64,000 nt of DNA from Legionella sp. (lineage in GTDB: Bacteria; Pseudomonadota; Gammaproteobacteria; Legionellales; Legionellaceae): assembly GCA_030680075.1 (NCBI GenBank), contig JAUXWR010000460.1, positions 1 to 64,000 on the forward strand, given 5' to 3'. The first letter of the stretch is position 1; each line of letters begins with the position of its first letter. The notes below the pieces were generated by a model. That model was given only the letters and a program-made list of their open reading frames with translations, did not search any database and had not been told where the DNA came from. The position numbers and the translations under genes are program-made. This document shows, piece after piece, positions 36,301-45,225 of the stretch.

Positions 36301-39300
36301 TTCATTAATCGCTTGTGGGCTTTCGTAAAGTTCAATTGGAATTGTCCGAGGAGTCTCTGTACTTGTTCTAGCTTGTGATAATTGAAGGGAATTTAACGAT
36401 GTGTAAACCTGAAAAGATTGATCAATGCGTGAATAAAAATCAGGGCTGAAATTATTTCGTTGCAGTTGGTTAATGACGATAATTATTTTTACTGATGGAG
36501 GTAATGCTACGTCATTTAAACGTCGGCGTTTATTGTCCGTTAAAAAATTTAACATTCCCGAAAACTGACCAATGTTTTTTGCTGTTGCATTAACCAGAAA
36601 ATTAACGGGTTGGCCTGAGTTTATCATAGCCTCCCATGCACTATCACGCCTGGTTTTTTGGCCATTTTTAATGCGCAGACTAAATGACTCGATTTCTTGT
36701 AAATTACTCAATAAATACGTAGTGGGGCAAGCAGTAGCATAGTCGTCATTTTGTTTTAATAACGCCTGATATAAAAAATCAACATCAGGCGTATCCTGGA
36801 TTGCTACTAACACAGAAGGGCCTGGCGCTGCGACTATTTGGGTGATTAAAGTGTCGGGGGTCGCCTTCGTAAAATTCCATTTGGCAAATACTATGGCTTT
36901 GGGTGGCAAGGAAGGCCTTCCTTGGGGTGGCATTTTTTCAGGTAAAAATACAGGTTTTACGAGGCCTTGCTCGGGAATCTTTTTGGGGAATTTTTCAAGT
37001 TGGAGGTGCACACGTGGCCCGCCTAAATCAGACTTCAATATAGGTGACCAGGTTAGCGTATCGCTCAAACGCACCCAATGTTTTTTATACATAGACTCTA
37101 TGTAATTATGGACCTCGTTGGCACTTTGCCAAACAAAGAAGTCAGGAAGTAGCATTGGCGCTAAAAATAAAAAGCCATCGCATCTATGTCGGCAAGCGCC
37201 CCGTCGCTGAGTCAGGATAGCAAATAACTCGTTTGGCTCAGTAAGAAGATCAAGATTTTCGTTAGCAAAGCCATTTAGAAATTCGTTATTGCTAAAAAAT
37301 TCCTTTAACATACTATGACGAGCTAAGGGATGCTTACTTTGCCAACTAGTTGCTATTAAGATCATTGGCACGGCATTGTAGGGTGAAAACGGGCATGGCA
37401 TTAATAACCAGTTAATAATGGCAGGAATAGCGTTTACGTCATCAAGAAAATTTAATTGATTTATAACAACTTTTTGGAATTCTTCGATAAGGATATTGTT
37501 AGGTGTTTGATGCCCTGTAAGAAGACGATATTGCTCAATAAGACCGGGCATAATTCCCAAATTTGCTCCTTCATTTCTTATTTTTTCATCAAAATAATTA
37601 CATTTATTAGCATCTCCGTAGAGCCATTTTATGGCTGAATCCCAGATTGCAGGCGTGTCAAAATTATGGCATAACCAGTTAATAATCGTCTTTGTCACGG
37701 AAAGTTGTAGCTCGTTTACGACGTGCCAGGGCGGATTAAAATAATAATGCTGCAAGACTGCAAATTCTTTAAGCATATAGGTTTTAAATTGAAATAGCAG
37801 ATCCTCCTCTTCAGGATGAATGCTGCGAATAGAATATTGGAGGGTCAGGATATCTTTTTTTAAATGGCATCTAAAATTGGCGCCTGTAATTTCTACCAGA
37901 TCATATGGCTGTGAAGATACGATGGGATGATATTGACCATCTGCAGGAACGGCCATTTCACCAGGCCCTAACAGTTTAAGCCTGGCGACATCATATTTTT
38001 CAACCTCGACCAAATGGTGGTCAGGGGGGACATAGAGAAAACTTTCATTTGCCCTGTTTATATGACTATATTGCCTTAATCGATACAGCGTTGGCGCGAC
38101 ACCTGGTAAGTACTCCACCGCTTTTAGTGATGTATCTTGCGGTGTGTATGTTGAGCTATCAGTTTTACGAATTATTGGATGTTGCTGAAAGCTACTGGTT
38201 TGATAATGATAATTTCTGCTACCATAACTTTCAGAATCAGATATGGTCGTCTTTAAGCGATCTTCAGCCAGTTGAACGCTTGAGATGTCATCAAGTTCAT
38301 CCTCATCACTATCCTCACTATCCTCACTATCCTCATCACTATCCTCCTCCCACTCACCATTAAGCTCATCATAAAACGTCAGAGCGAGCAGGGGGCAATT
38401 AAGTATAAGATGCCTTAGATTGGTTGGGTGGGCGCACATCCCACGAATATTTAATTCAACTAGTGAGTGAAATGGGTTTTTAAAGTAAAAACGCCCTGTC
38501 GTTATGGTACCGGCCAGATCTAACTGGACTAAATTGGGAAATGTTCCAAGAATAGCTGCCAACTCCTGTCCCTTTATTCTAAGGAACGTGCAACTCAAGT
38601 GTTTTAATGAGGGTATTTCTTGATTTAAGGGTAAATCCTGAACGGCTTCTATAAAGAGTGCTTGCCTTATGTTTAACTCTTCTATCGTTGATTTATTTAG
38701 TTTATTGCATAATTTTTCAAAATGTAATTTGCTATCAGGCAGCGATAGATATTTCACCTTTTCAAACTGTATTAAATCGCAGACTTCATCTCCCATATCC
38801 AGATTCTCTACATAAACCGTACGTAAATTTGGACTGTTTTGTGAAATCTCGGCTAATAGCTTTTCCGGTTTTTTTACGCTCTGAATAGTAAGCGTAGTGA
38901 GACTTTGCAAATGCAGTGAAGGAATATGGGCTTCATCAGAGCCTAGAGCCATCCCTATGAGTATAAGTTCTTTCAGATGATGAGCATCTCGCAATAGATT
39001 GCCAAGGAGTGTTGTATTTGCTGCGGCCTCTGCCGCCTCCATGAGATGGTCTTCTGTCTCTGATGTTATTTTGACAGGTTTTACAGAGGTTGGCTCGCTA
39101 AGCGATATATATTCTAACTGAAATGAATTTTTTACAATTGCACTTATGGGTGACTCGTTTAACTTATGTTCCTCGTGTGTTTTTTCGCGCGAATTATCGT
39201 CGTAATGAATTGTTAAATTTTTAAGTTTTGGAAGCATTCCTTCCCAGTTGTCGTCCCAGTTATCAATAAGATAGCAATTATGTAAAAATAATGTCGTTAA

Positions 39301-40656
39301 ACTCTGGTTATTATCCAAGAGATTTTGCAGATCGTTGCTGGCAATGCCAATGGATTTTAGCGTCAAGGATTCCAGACGGTCAGGTTGGACAGTACTTATA
39401 TGTGACGGTAACGAAAGCAGGCTTTCATCATTTTTTTCATTGAAAATGGTTAAGTCCATTAACCCTTTGTTTTGATTGATCAAATTAACCAGGTGCTGAA
39501 AATTATTAATCATTTGTTTATAAATTATTTTAATGGATTTAAGCCCCGTAATGTCTCTTGCAAAGGGCGTGTTTATTGAGCGAAAGCGTGGGAAATTTAT
39601 AACCTTAAGTGATTTTATATCCGGGTTTATATCGAGTTGCATGAAAAATTTTTGGTGGTATTCATTCTCTTGATAGGTGAGAAAAGGCTGAGACAGATGA
39701 AGTGAAAGATGATCTAGTCGTTGGAAATTTATTTTCTCATCATTGTGAAATTCATAATCGTGATGAAGAATTATAGTTAGCCTGGCTAACTGTGGATATC
39801 TATTAGACAGTTCTTGAAGATCTAAGGTTTGGTGTGAGTCTATGCAAGGCGCTTCACTATTTTTGCCTATCTCTTCATAAGGTTTGAGCTTTTTACCCGG
39901 ATTGGTCACGCTTTTTGGGGTCTGAAAATGGGTTATTTTTTCAGGAGGAATATCATTTAAAACGCTTGATAAAATGGTAAGAGTCTCATCCAAGTACTCA
40001 AATTGTATGCCAAATCTTGCTTTGTTACAAAAATGGTCAATCACCGGTCTAAGAAAATTAATATTAGCAGGTGAAAATATGCTTGAATACATAATCGCGT
40101 GCTTTTTAGTACGGCCGGATATAATGGCGTTGAGAATCTGCATTGAGGTGAATGTATCCAGTGGAAATAATTCATCTCGATGGAGATTAAATTTTTCACA
40201 ACACTCTTTTAGTAAAATATCAAAAGAAGGGAAGATGGGATATAACTGTTTTAATTCCGAAAGCTTGATTAGCTCCACAATTTCATAAGAAGCCCCAACC
40301 CATTTAGGGTAGTAAAGCTTAAAGCCACTAAACGAGAGCGCTTTAATTACCGTTACGCGATCCAGGTAATCTGAATCACTTATCGTCCTCACTCCATAAT
40401 GATGAGCCAGTAGTGGGTCTAGGATTAATATTGATTTTTTACCTTCTTCTTCAGAATCCATAATGGCCGTTCTTTCAAACCACGGTAAACCTTTAGTTGC
40501 ATAATCAATGTTCGGCGTGCCTGGCGGGGTGTAAGCAAATAGGGAGCTAAAACTGCTCTTAGGATAGGTCAGTTCAAAAGATTTAAATAGGGCATTTAAT
40601 TTTTCTGAAGAAATAAAACGATAAAACTCATCATCTGACGATATACTTAGCAGCAT
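33358..40656 (-). CDS. Giant LRR / transglutaminase-like / double AAA+ ATPase protein (2432 aa)
   Basis: Domains in order: residues 280-765, irregular leucine-rich repeats (LxxLxLxxN-type, e.g. LESLTLKSIGIASNDL); 768-792, an almost pure Asp/Glu/Ser tract; 900-1145, helical; about 1145-1215, a transglutaminase-like core with C1155 in RRGACRHR, H1183 in NEVHNYIE and D1210 in SDLGG; 1250-1880, unassigned alpha/beta region. The first AAA+ module has Walker A GDAGTGKT (1934-1941), Walker B WFVDE (1984-1988) and sensor N2029. The second has Walker A GSAGIGKT (2235-2242), Walker B VVFDE (2295-2299), sensor N2341 and RRLLSDALLDRM, of MoxR/midasin AAA_5 type. No signal peptide or membrane helix. AAAGG precedes the ATG. 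Possible roles are a Dot/Icm effector or an intracellular remodelling/defence machine; neither is proven. It stands alone. Confidence 0.9.
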   Translation of the reverse strand: MLLSISSDDEFYRFISSEKLNALFKSFELTYPKSSFSSLFAYTPPGTPNIDYATKGLPWFERTAIMDSEEEGKKSILILDPLLAHHYGVRTISDSDYLDRVTVIKALSFSGFKLYYPKWVGASYEIVELIKLSELKQLYPIFPSFDILLKECCEKFNLHRDELFPLDTFTSMQILNAIISGRTKKHAIMYSSIFSPANINFLRPVIDHFCNKARFGIQFEYLDETLTILSSVLNDIPPEKITHFQTPKSVTNPGKKLKPYEEIGKNSEAPCIDSHQTLDLQELSNRYPQLARLTIILHHDYEFHNDEKINFQRLDHLSLHLSQPFLTYQENEYHQKFFMQLDINPDIKSLKVINFPRFRSINTPFARDITGLKSIKIIYKQMINNFQHLVNLINQNKGLMDLTIFNEKNDESLLSLPSHISTVQPDRLESLTLKSIGIASNDLQNLLDNNQSLTTLFLHNCYLIDNWDDNWEGMLPKLKNLTIHYDDNSREKTHEEHKLNESPISAIVKNSFQLEYISLSEPTSVKPVKITSETEDHLMEAAEAAANTTLLGNLLRDAHHLKELILIGMALGSDEAHIPSLHLQSLTTLTIQSVKKPEKLLAEISQNSPNLRTVYVENLDMGDEVCDLIQFEKVKYLSLPDSKLHFEKLCNKLNKSTIEELNIRQALFIEAVQDLPLNQEIPSLKHLSCTFLRIKGQELAAILGTFPNLVQLDLAGTITTGRFYFKNPFHSLVELNIRGMCAHPTNLRHLILNCPLLALTFYDELNGEWEEDSDEDSEDSEDSDEDELDDISSVQLAEDRLKTTISDSESYGSRNYHYQTSSFQQHPIIRKTDSSTYTPQDTSLKAVEYLPGVAPTLYRLRQYSHINRANESFLYVPPDHHLVEVEKYDVARLKLLGPGEMAVPADGQYHPIVSSQPYDLVEITGANFRCHLKKDILTLQYSIRSIHPEEEDLLFQFKTYMLKEFAVLQHYYFNPPWHVVNELQLSVTKTIINWLCHNFDTPAIWDSAIKWLYGDANKCNYFDEKIRNEGANLGIMPGLIEQYRLLTGHQTPNNILIEEFQKVVINQLNFLDDVNAIPAIINWLLMPCPFSPYNAVPMILIATSWQSKHPLARHSMLKEFFSNNEFLNGFANENLDLLTEPNELFAILTQRRGACRHRCDGFLFLAPMLLPDFFVWQSANEVHNYIESMYKKHWVRLSDTLTWSPILKSDLGGPRVHLQLEKFPKKIPEQGLVKPVFLPEKMPPQGRPSLPPKAIVFAKWNFTKATPDTLITQIVAAPGPSVLVAIQDTPDVDFLYQALLKQNDDYATACPTTYLLSNLQEIESFSLRIKNGQKTRRDSAWEAMINSGQPVNFLVNATAKNIGQFSGMLNFLTDNKRRRLNDVALPPSVKIIIVINQLQRNNFSPDFYSRIDQSFQVYTSLNSLQLSQARTSTETPRTIPIELYESPQAINELIGKTALDATGQYIYAQGLLPRVRKTSKAQSELTTIVLKNEPSTSLATRAPFTMLFNARRYFTNGKWYTLPANVDLVSERAPYNFPGNYTVFRFENNIPSHHYEAILNQNTFALFFEIFKVLGETLTQHPGWLQGHQQRNLSLLVTAELQPSQWSKLLNHADRYQVDLAIFVPSHITIPGELGKKSVPLPPLPPAKIFALSQVKHRDTHHAVAQLKQRYPEAEIFLIPTSYNSTDLLLNLNYRPNVNDSALHFDVKPRVLYEAIKAEKTIILEGDLSNELLESLLSLLSSPAKLWLNGEWVIIPENSRIIWVHDCKKTLTKLIPSHDFNPEISVWDTLRNSREFAERDIQHLENFLTEEKEITQIPPYAMLLSLLGLMAKQAKFPLNSFLPWLRPDLSVSTINSLIKRLKQNWEQSTTFNQDITEISLGKRQGIDAIAGPQMPPPKRQKRLENKRKLPNALQKCLGKIASLWQHLPGVMLLGDAGTGKTYVVLEELIPYFKAQGITIDLSVSECAFEKWVKTPAVPNQYNVWFVDEANLKARGYWKYIEAFLQGKPVFIDGVSYKLGPEHKIIFAGNLNHYKGRHPMPEVEPYIGAIVFNPLTLEEIQSLILQPLVATLFQQKTQLAQLLTNAFTIDNFITLVLDNWQKNHALISSRRLSNYILRLWLQTEKLLQQELTNEDAESKLLKLLDNAQLSIEKPKISFTQKRPMAHTPATFFQTVIPQVPTANCEMINAEGEIPFIITPSRRAIHERIVAMLVLRQMRQTVQNIGHVGDRGLILEGSAGIGKTEIVLATLESQGFTLANIHDEKCRQVEHYYHITHSSLAETRQILLQAAEDGAVVVFDELNTCSEEYLAQIEILLNTLLSGKNLSGQSFKKEGFTLFITQNPAATYHNRRLLSDALLDRMEQTTVDDYPPEELTALGRLKYPMIPAERIDETSAAYEPAVAYSKEHCLHPEPCCRDFFKELDKLKAKYDISP
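38301..38350 (+). repeat. Imperfect 9-bp tandem repeat inside the giant gene
   Basis: ATCCTCACT and variants repeat across this stretch and encode the Asp-Glu-Ser tract on the minus strand. All units are multiples of three, so copy-number change would alter tract length without breaking the frame. Confidence 0.6.
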
Positions 40657-40766
40657 TGTATTTACCTTTGATAATTCGCTGCATTATATCACGGGATGGT
40701 TTAATATTGAACTAATAGTGGTGTAGATTGAACGAGCATGGATTGCAAATCTTACTTATTCACCGC

Positions 40767-40800
40767 GTAGGTCGGGCGCGTCGCCCGACATTCTCATCTA
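40767..40800. repeat. REP-like palindrome GTCGGGCG, copy 1
   Basis: GTCGGGCG (40771-40778) pairs with CGCCCGAC (40782-40789) around a 3-base loop. The surrounding text, from GTAG before to ACATTCTCATCT after, recurs almost exactly at 47245-47278. The right end overlaps the stop codon of the 40798 gene. Confidence 0.7.
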
Positions 40801-41835
40801 GATGCTTAAGGTTGAGGAGGGAGCTTGGTCTAATATCTTGTCAATTTCTTTAAGGTGATATGATTCTTTAAGACCACAATTTGGATCTTTTTCATATTCA
40901 GTCCGCATGGCTTCTGCAATATGCCGAGCTTCATCGTGATTTCCCATTTCTTGATGGGCATTCATAAGTGATACTCTGGCATTATAATAGAGCGTGTTAT
41001 GAGTAAAATCTTCTTCGCCTCTCTCGGCACTTTCAAGGATAAAATTAACAGCATTTGTAGCGTATTCTATGGCATCATCAAATCTTTTATCGTCTCGTGC
41101 AATGTCAGAAAGTCGCGTGTTCCCCTGGATGATATGAAAATTTGCGCGACGTGCGGTAGAATCTTCAAGCTGTGTCTGCACTATGAGAGTTGCTTCATCA
41201 AACCGTTTTAATTGACAGTAAGTAATGATGACAGGTGCTTCAAAAGTGCTGGTACGATCACTGTAATAATGCCTGTCTTCCTGGCCTTTGAAAGGCGCAA
41301 GATGTTTGCTGATACTGACGGCATATTCCAGCAGAGGTAATCTATCCTCAATGCTGATTGCGGGATTGTATCGTCTCATTTTTCCCAAATAATGTAACAT
41401 CATCGATAATGATGATAAGAGCTGATTGTCATAAGAACAATTTTTCTGGGCAATAGAGTTACTTAAGTCAGGTACTATTGTCTCAAAAAGGTGATTTGCA
41501 GCTTCTATCCAGGATAGTGCAGTTGCTTGTTTATCTTTTACGGGTAATTTTGCGTTTTGTACTTCGCTAATTTGTTGATCAAGATGGTTTGCGTAGAGGG
41601 TAAACAGATCAACAAGTTTTAGTTTAACCCTTTTGCTTACCTCATCAAACTTGCCTGACCGAACTTTATCAGCAAAACGATTTATTTGCCACTGCGCCTC
41701 GGCTGACACACCAAGCCCGCTGTTTTGAGTTTTGATCTTGATTGACTCACCTTCGGGTAAATTGGGATTTATCTCCCGAAAAGGCTCAAGTAATTCATTT
41801 ATGATGGTTGTATTATTATCACTAAAATATTTCAT
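40798..41835 (-). CDS. Hypothetical helical (TPR-like) protein next to the synthetase
   Basis: 345 aa from the ATG at 41835; an ATG at 41868 is possible, but the bases between the two form a hairpin. All helical by composition; the second half has TPR/SEL-like spacing (RFDEATLIVQTQLEDS, FDDAIEYATNAVNFILESAE, NHDEARHIAEAMRTEYEKDP). No signal peptide or catalytic motif is recognised. It follows the A-PCP-TE synthetase by about 50 bases on the same strand and is probably co-transcribed; a scaffold or accessory role is a guess. Confidence 0.72.
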   Translation of the reverse strand: MKYFSDNNTTIINELLEPFREINPNLPEGESIKIKTQNSGLGVSAEAQWQINRFADKVRSGKFDEVSKRVKLKLVDLFTLYANHLDQQISEVQNAKLPVKDKQATALSWIEAANHLFETIVPDLSNSIAQKNCSYDNQLLSSLSMMLHYLGKMRRYNPAISIEDRLPLLEYAVSISKHLAPFKGQEDRHYYSDRTSTFEAPVIITYCQLKRFDEATLIVQTQLEDSTARRANFHIIQGNTRLSDIARDDKRFDDAIEYATNAVNFILESAERGEEDFTHNTLYYNARVSLMNAHQEMGNHDEARHIAEAMRTEYEKDPNCGLKESYHLKEIDKILDQAPSSTLSI

Positions 41836-41844
41836 AATATCTGG

Positions 41845-41864
41845 TCCAATTAAAAAAAATTGGA
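41845..41864. repeat. Hairpin between synthetase stop and downstream gene
   Basis: TCCAATT (41845-41851) pairs with AATTGGA (41858-41864) around six A residues. Located in the short gap after the synthetase, it may stabilise or attenuate the transcript, and it favours the ATG at 41835 as the next start. Confidence 0.4.
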
Positions 41865-41889
41865 TCATAATGATTATGGTTTTGATGTT

Positions 41890-44800
41890 TTACCCCACTA
41901 AGCCAGGTGTTTTTGCAGAAAGAGTGTCTTTGCTAAACTGGTTGTCCGAGTTTTCATGTTTTGTACGTAATACTGAATGAGGAGACAGCGCTAATACAAA
42001 CGCATTAATTAGTTTAGAAGCCTCGGCCATCGCATAACTGGTTGAAGGGTGAGCCAGAACAATATAATCTTTTACCAGAAACAATTCATGGTTTATATCC
42101 TTCAAATGCAATTGATAGTTGCTAATTAATTCATCGAGATGTGTTGTGGAGAGTGTTTTGGTGTAAAAAGACAGTGCGACCAACGGACTTCTATTCCATA
42201 ATACCTTTAAGGTGATAGTACAAACTAACGACGTCTCTTTAGGGTTTTCATCAAGCCCCAGTGCATGCTGAGCACGTATATTTTTTTCTGAAAAAAAACG
42301 ATCAAATTCTCCGCTTGCGGCTTTTGGAGCGGTAAAACTCCAAACATAGATAGCGCTATAACAGGTGTCGGTATCGCGCACCAAATATCTAATGTGATCA
42401 CATAAAAATTGTGTTTGATAGTTGTTAATTTGAATGTTAGGTAGAGGTAAATTCAAGCCATGTTTTTTATCTAATGCCCCATATATAGTTACACGAATTT
42501 CTTGAGAATTTTCTTCACTTAATGTGTAAAAAGGTAAAAAACCCCTCACATCTCGGACATAAGGTGTTTGCCAAAATCTGGCTAGATTTGAAAAGCTACG
42601 ACCCTCTTTTTTTATCAAATCCAAATGATTTAATTTTGCTTTGCGAAAAGAGCCATACTGAATATGACTGAAATATAAATCCCAGAAATAAAAAATTTTG
42701 GAAACAGTCATTTGCTCTATGTTGGGAATTTTATTGATAATAGACAAATAAGTTTGCGTACGGTCTGAAAAATACAAATAGGTTTGAATATTTAGTCTAT
42801 GAGGGGGGGGTGATTGTTGCGCATAAATCAAGTGGCGCCTTGCAAGCTCCAATAAGGGCCTTGCTTGAGCGTGTTGGGTTTGTGCAAGCATGAGGTCAAA
42901 AACGGTATTGATTTGTTCAAAAATTGGAAGCTTGCTCAGTGGCTCTATGGAGGATTCTTGAAGAAGCAGGCTAATGGGGTTCAGATTTTCCTGATAATAA
43001 TTTTTATTTAAAATATCAATAACAAAGTCCGCAAGCTCCATTAAAATAATACTAAAATCAGCAGGAAGTAAATGTTGATACAAAAAAGGAGGCATCCCAT
43101 CGACTAACTCAATTTGCGCCACATGAAATCCCAAATCAATTAATTTTTGTGCAACATAATAAGCAAGATTGGTTCCGTAGGAAAAACCCAGCAAATTAAA
43201 TTTGCCCTCTGGTTGAATGTCCAAAATAGAATGAACATAACAGTCAACGGCTTCTTCCATACTTTGGGGCAAACAGGCGAAATCATACAAACCAGGATGG
43301 CTTAATGCATAAATATTAATTTTCCGTTCTCTGAAGAGATGAAATACATAGCTTATGCCACTGTAAGTATTAGGCCCCTCTCCAAGTAAAGGAGGTAGGA
43401 AAAAATAATTAGGATTATCGTTGTCGATTTGCGTTAAATTTTTAATGATTGCTTTATGAGACCGGGTTTTGAAATTTTCTTTAATCGCTCTATAGATTTC
43501 CTCAAGAGATGTCTTAGGTAAATTCATGAGATCGGCATATGAGAGACTATTGCATATTTCCTCTTTTATTTTGGTATATATTTCAAAAATTTTGCCTGAA
43601 TCGGCGCCTAAGAAAATCAAATCCAAATCAGGAGGGATTTCCTTAAGAGTTAACACGCGTGTGATAATTCTATTTAATCGATACCATAGGGCGTCGTCCG
43701 GATTTTCTTGTGTTTGATGAAAAAGGAGTTCGCATTCCTTATCTTCTCTCGTAATAAGGGACTGTTTATCAATTTTTTCACTTGTCTGTAACAGAGGGAG
43801 TGCTGACAAAGAAATACAAATTGGTATTTCTGCTTTGCGAAAACGCGCTAAAAGATAGGTTTGAAATGCAGATACTGAAAAAGTTTCATGGACAACCATA
43901 TAAGCAACAGGCTTTAATTCATCTCGCCATTTTTTAATGACCACAAACGCATGACAGACTCTTTTTCCTACAAAGTCATTGTATTGCTCAATGGTTTGTT
44001 GAATGGCAAAGGGATCGATTTTTTCTCCGGAAATTTTACAATGGGCATTTGCATCAATGCGACCTTTGAAAATGAGTAAATTTCCATTTACCGAGAACTG
44101 ATTCTCGGTATTGAATAATCGTGCCTCTCTCCCATTAATCGTAACGATGGGAAAATTTTGTAAGGTTTTTTCGGCATCATTCAGATAACCAGGTGATAAA
44201 AAGGGAGAGTCAATATATAGGCAGTCATCTATTAAATGATAATGAACATGAGGGCTATTAGGTTTACCAATAGGCACAATCTCTTGCCCCATTTCATCCT
44301 TCACCTCAAGATGATTCACACAAAGAATGCTCATACCAAAAGTGGCCTCAGTCGGGCCATAGCAATTCCATAACTTGATATCATATTTTTCGCACAACTT
44401 TTTAAGCGCCAAACTACAGGCATCGCCTGTTACCATTAGATGTTTTAAGCCGGCTTTCTTGAAAGTAGTTATTAACGATTCCAGATTGGGCGTATTGAGT
44501 TGAGAGGCAATTAAAATCAGACAAGTAATGCGTTCTCTTTCACAAGTACTTACTATTTCTAGTAGATTTTTTCTAAAAGCTTGTGGCATCAACACTAATG
44601 TGGCAGCTGCTGCAAATGTTCTGACGTATTCAGAAATACGTGCATCATAACCAGGGCTTCTTGTGCATAAAATTTTATCTGTTTCATTTAATAGAAGGGT
44701 TTCTTTTTCAATTCGGCCCCATTCTGTCAGACCAGGGGTTAAAATTGGAATCCATTTTTTTCTTGAACTGGTACCAGAAGAGGCAACAATGTAATTGGGG

Positions 44801-45225
44801 ATAGAATCATCACGAGTGATAGGCGTCATTTCTTCTTCTGGTGAACTGAAAGGTGGCTTAACACCTTCTAAAATTGGCAAAAGTATTTTATTTTGAAGGA
44901 TGGTTTTAGCTGATGTTTCTTCATCTATAAGCAATTTTTGAATGAAATCGAGGTGGTTGATAACATCAATGGGTGTATCCGTATCTAGTGGGACAATAGT
45001 GGCGTTTAGTTTATCCAGGGCAAGGTGTAGAAAAGGGTATAAATCTTCTTGTTTCGTAAAAACGGCAACTTTATCGCCTTTTTTAATTTGATGATGCTGA
45101 AAAAAAGAAACCCAATTATCAACAATCTGGCTTGCTTGAGAATAACTTAATCTTTGTTCATTACTAAGTATAAAAGCACTATTATGGGGATGGGATTTTT
45201 CACTTTGAGAAAATAAAGTATACAT
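41890..45225 (-). CDS. NRPS-like A-PCP-TE synthetase with unknown C-terminal domain
   Basis: 1111 aa. Adenylation domain, residues 1-490: A3 is degenerate (SSGTSSRKK, 149-157, rather than SGTTGxPKG); A4 YDARIS keeps the amino-acid-binding Asp (D194); A5 CYGPTEATF starts at 288; A8 is FKGRIDANAHCKISGEKID; A10 has K484. Carrier domain, about 510-595, with phosphopantetheine Ser S543 in FLGADSGKI. Thioesterase, about 605-850, with nucleophile S682 in GFSYG. Residues 860-1111 are unassigned and faintly recall the C-terminal half of a condensation domain. It would activate one amino acid and release or transfer it. The ATG overlaps the LuxR-gene stop by one base (TAATG), so regulator and synthetase are coupled. 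Confidence 0.87.
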   Translation of the reverse strand: MYTLFSQSEKSHPHNSAFILSNEQRLSYSQASQIVDNWVSFFQHHQIKKGDKVAVFTKQEDLYPFLHLALDKLNATIVPLDTDTPIDVINHLDFIQKLLIDEETSAKTILQNKILLPILEGVKPPFSSPEEEMTPITRDDSIPNYIVASSGTSSRKKWIPILTPGLTEWGRIEKETLLLNETDKILCTRSPGYDARISEYVRTFAAAATLVLMPQAFRKNLLEIVSTCERERITCLILIASQLNTPNLESLITTFKKAGLKHLMVTGDACSLALKKLCEKYDIKLWNCYGPTEATFGMSILCVNHLEVKDEMGQEIVPIGKPNSPHVHYHLIDDCLYIDSPFLSPGYLNDAEKTLQNFPIVTINGREARLFNTENQFSVNGNLLIFKGRIDANAHCKISGEKIDPFAIQQTIEQYNDFVGKRVCHAFVVIKKWRDELKPVAYMVVHETFSVSAFQTYLLARFRKAEIPICISLSALPLLQTSEKIDKQSLITREDKECELLFHQTQENPDDALWYRLNRIITRVLTLKEIPPDLDLIFLGADSGKIFEIYTKIKEEICNSLSYADLMNLPKTSLEEIYRAIKENFKTRSHKAIIKNLTQIDNDNPNYFFLPPLLGEGPNTYSGISYVFHLFRERKINIYALSHPGLYDFACLPQSMEEAVDCYVHSILDIQPEGKFNLLGFSYGTNLAYYVAQKLIDLGFHVAQIELVDGMPPFLYQHLLPADFSIILMELADFVIDILNKNYYQENLNPISLLLQESSIEPLSKLPIFEQINTVFDLMLAQTQHAQARPLLELARRHLIYAQQSPPPHRLNIQTYLYFSDRTQTYLSIINKIPNIEQMTVSKIFYFWDLYFSHIQYGSFRKAKLNHLDLIKKEGRSFSNLARFWQTPYVRDVRGFLPFYTLSEENSQEIRVTIYGALDKKHGLNLPLPNIQINNYQTQFLCDHIRYLVRDTDTCYSAIYVWSFTAPKAASGEFDRFFSEKNIRAQHALGLDENPKETSLVCTITLKVLWNRSPLVALSFYTKTLSTTHLDELISNYQLHLKDINHELFLVKDYIVLAHPSTSYAMAEASKLINAFVLALSPHSVLRTKHENSDNQFSKDTLSAKTPGLVG

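Noticed and set aside
38301..38350. Possible CRISPR-like short tandem repeats
   Set aside because: Units are 9-12 bases without spacers and lie in frame in a coding region.
38049..38363. Frame with HYPHYPHYPHH-like repeats
   Set aside because: Opposite-strand reading of the tandem repeat coding for the acidic tract of the giant protein.
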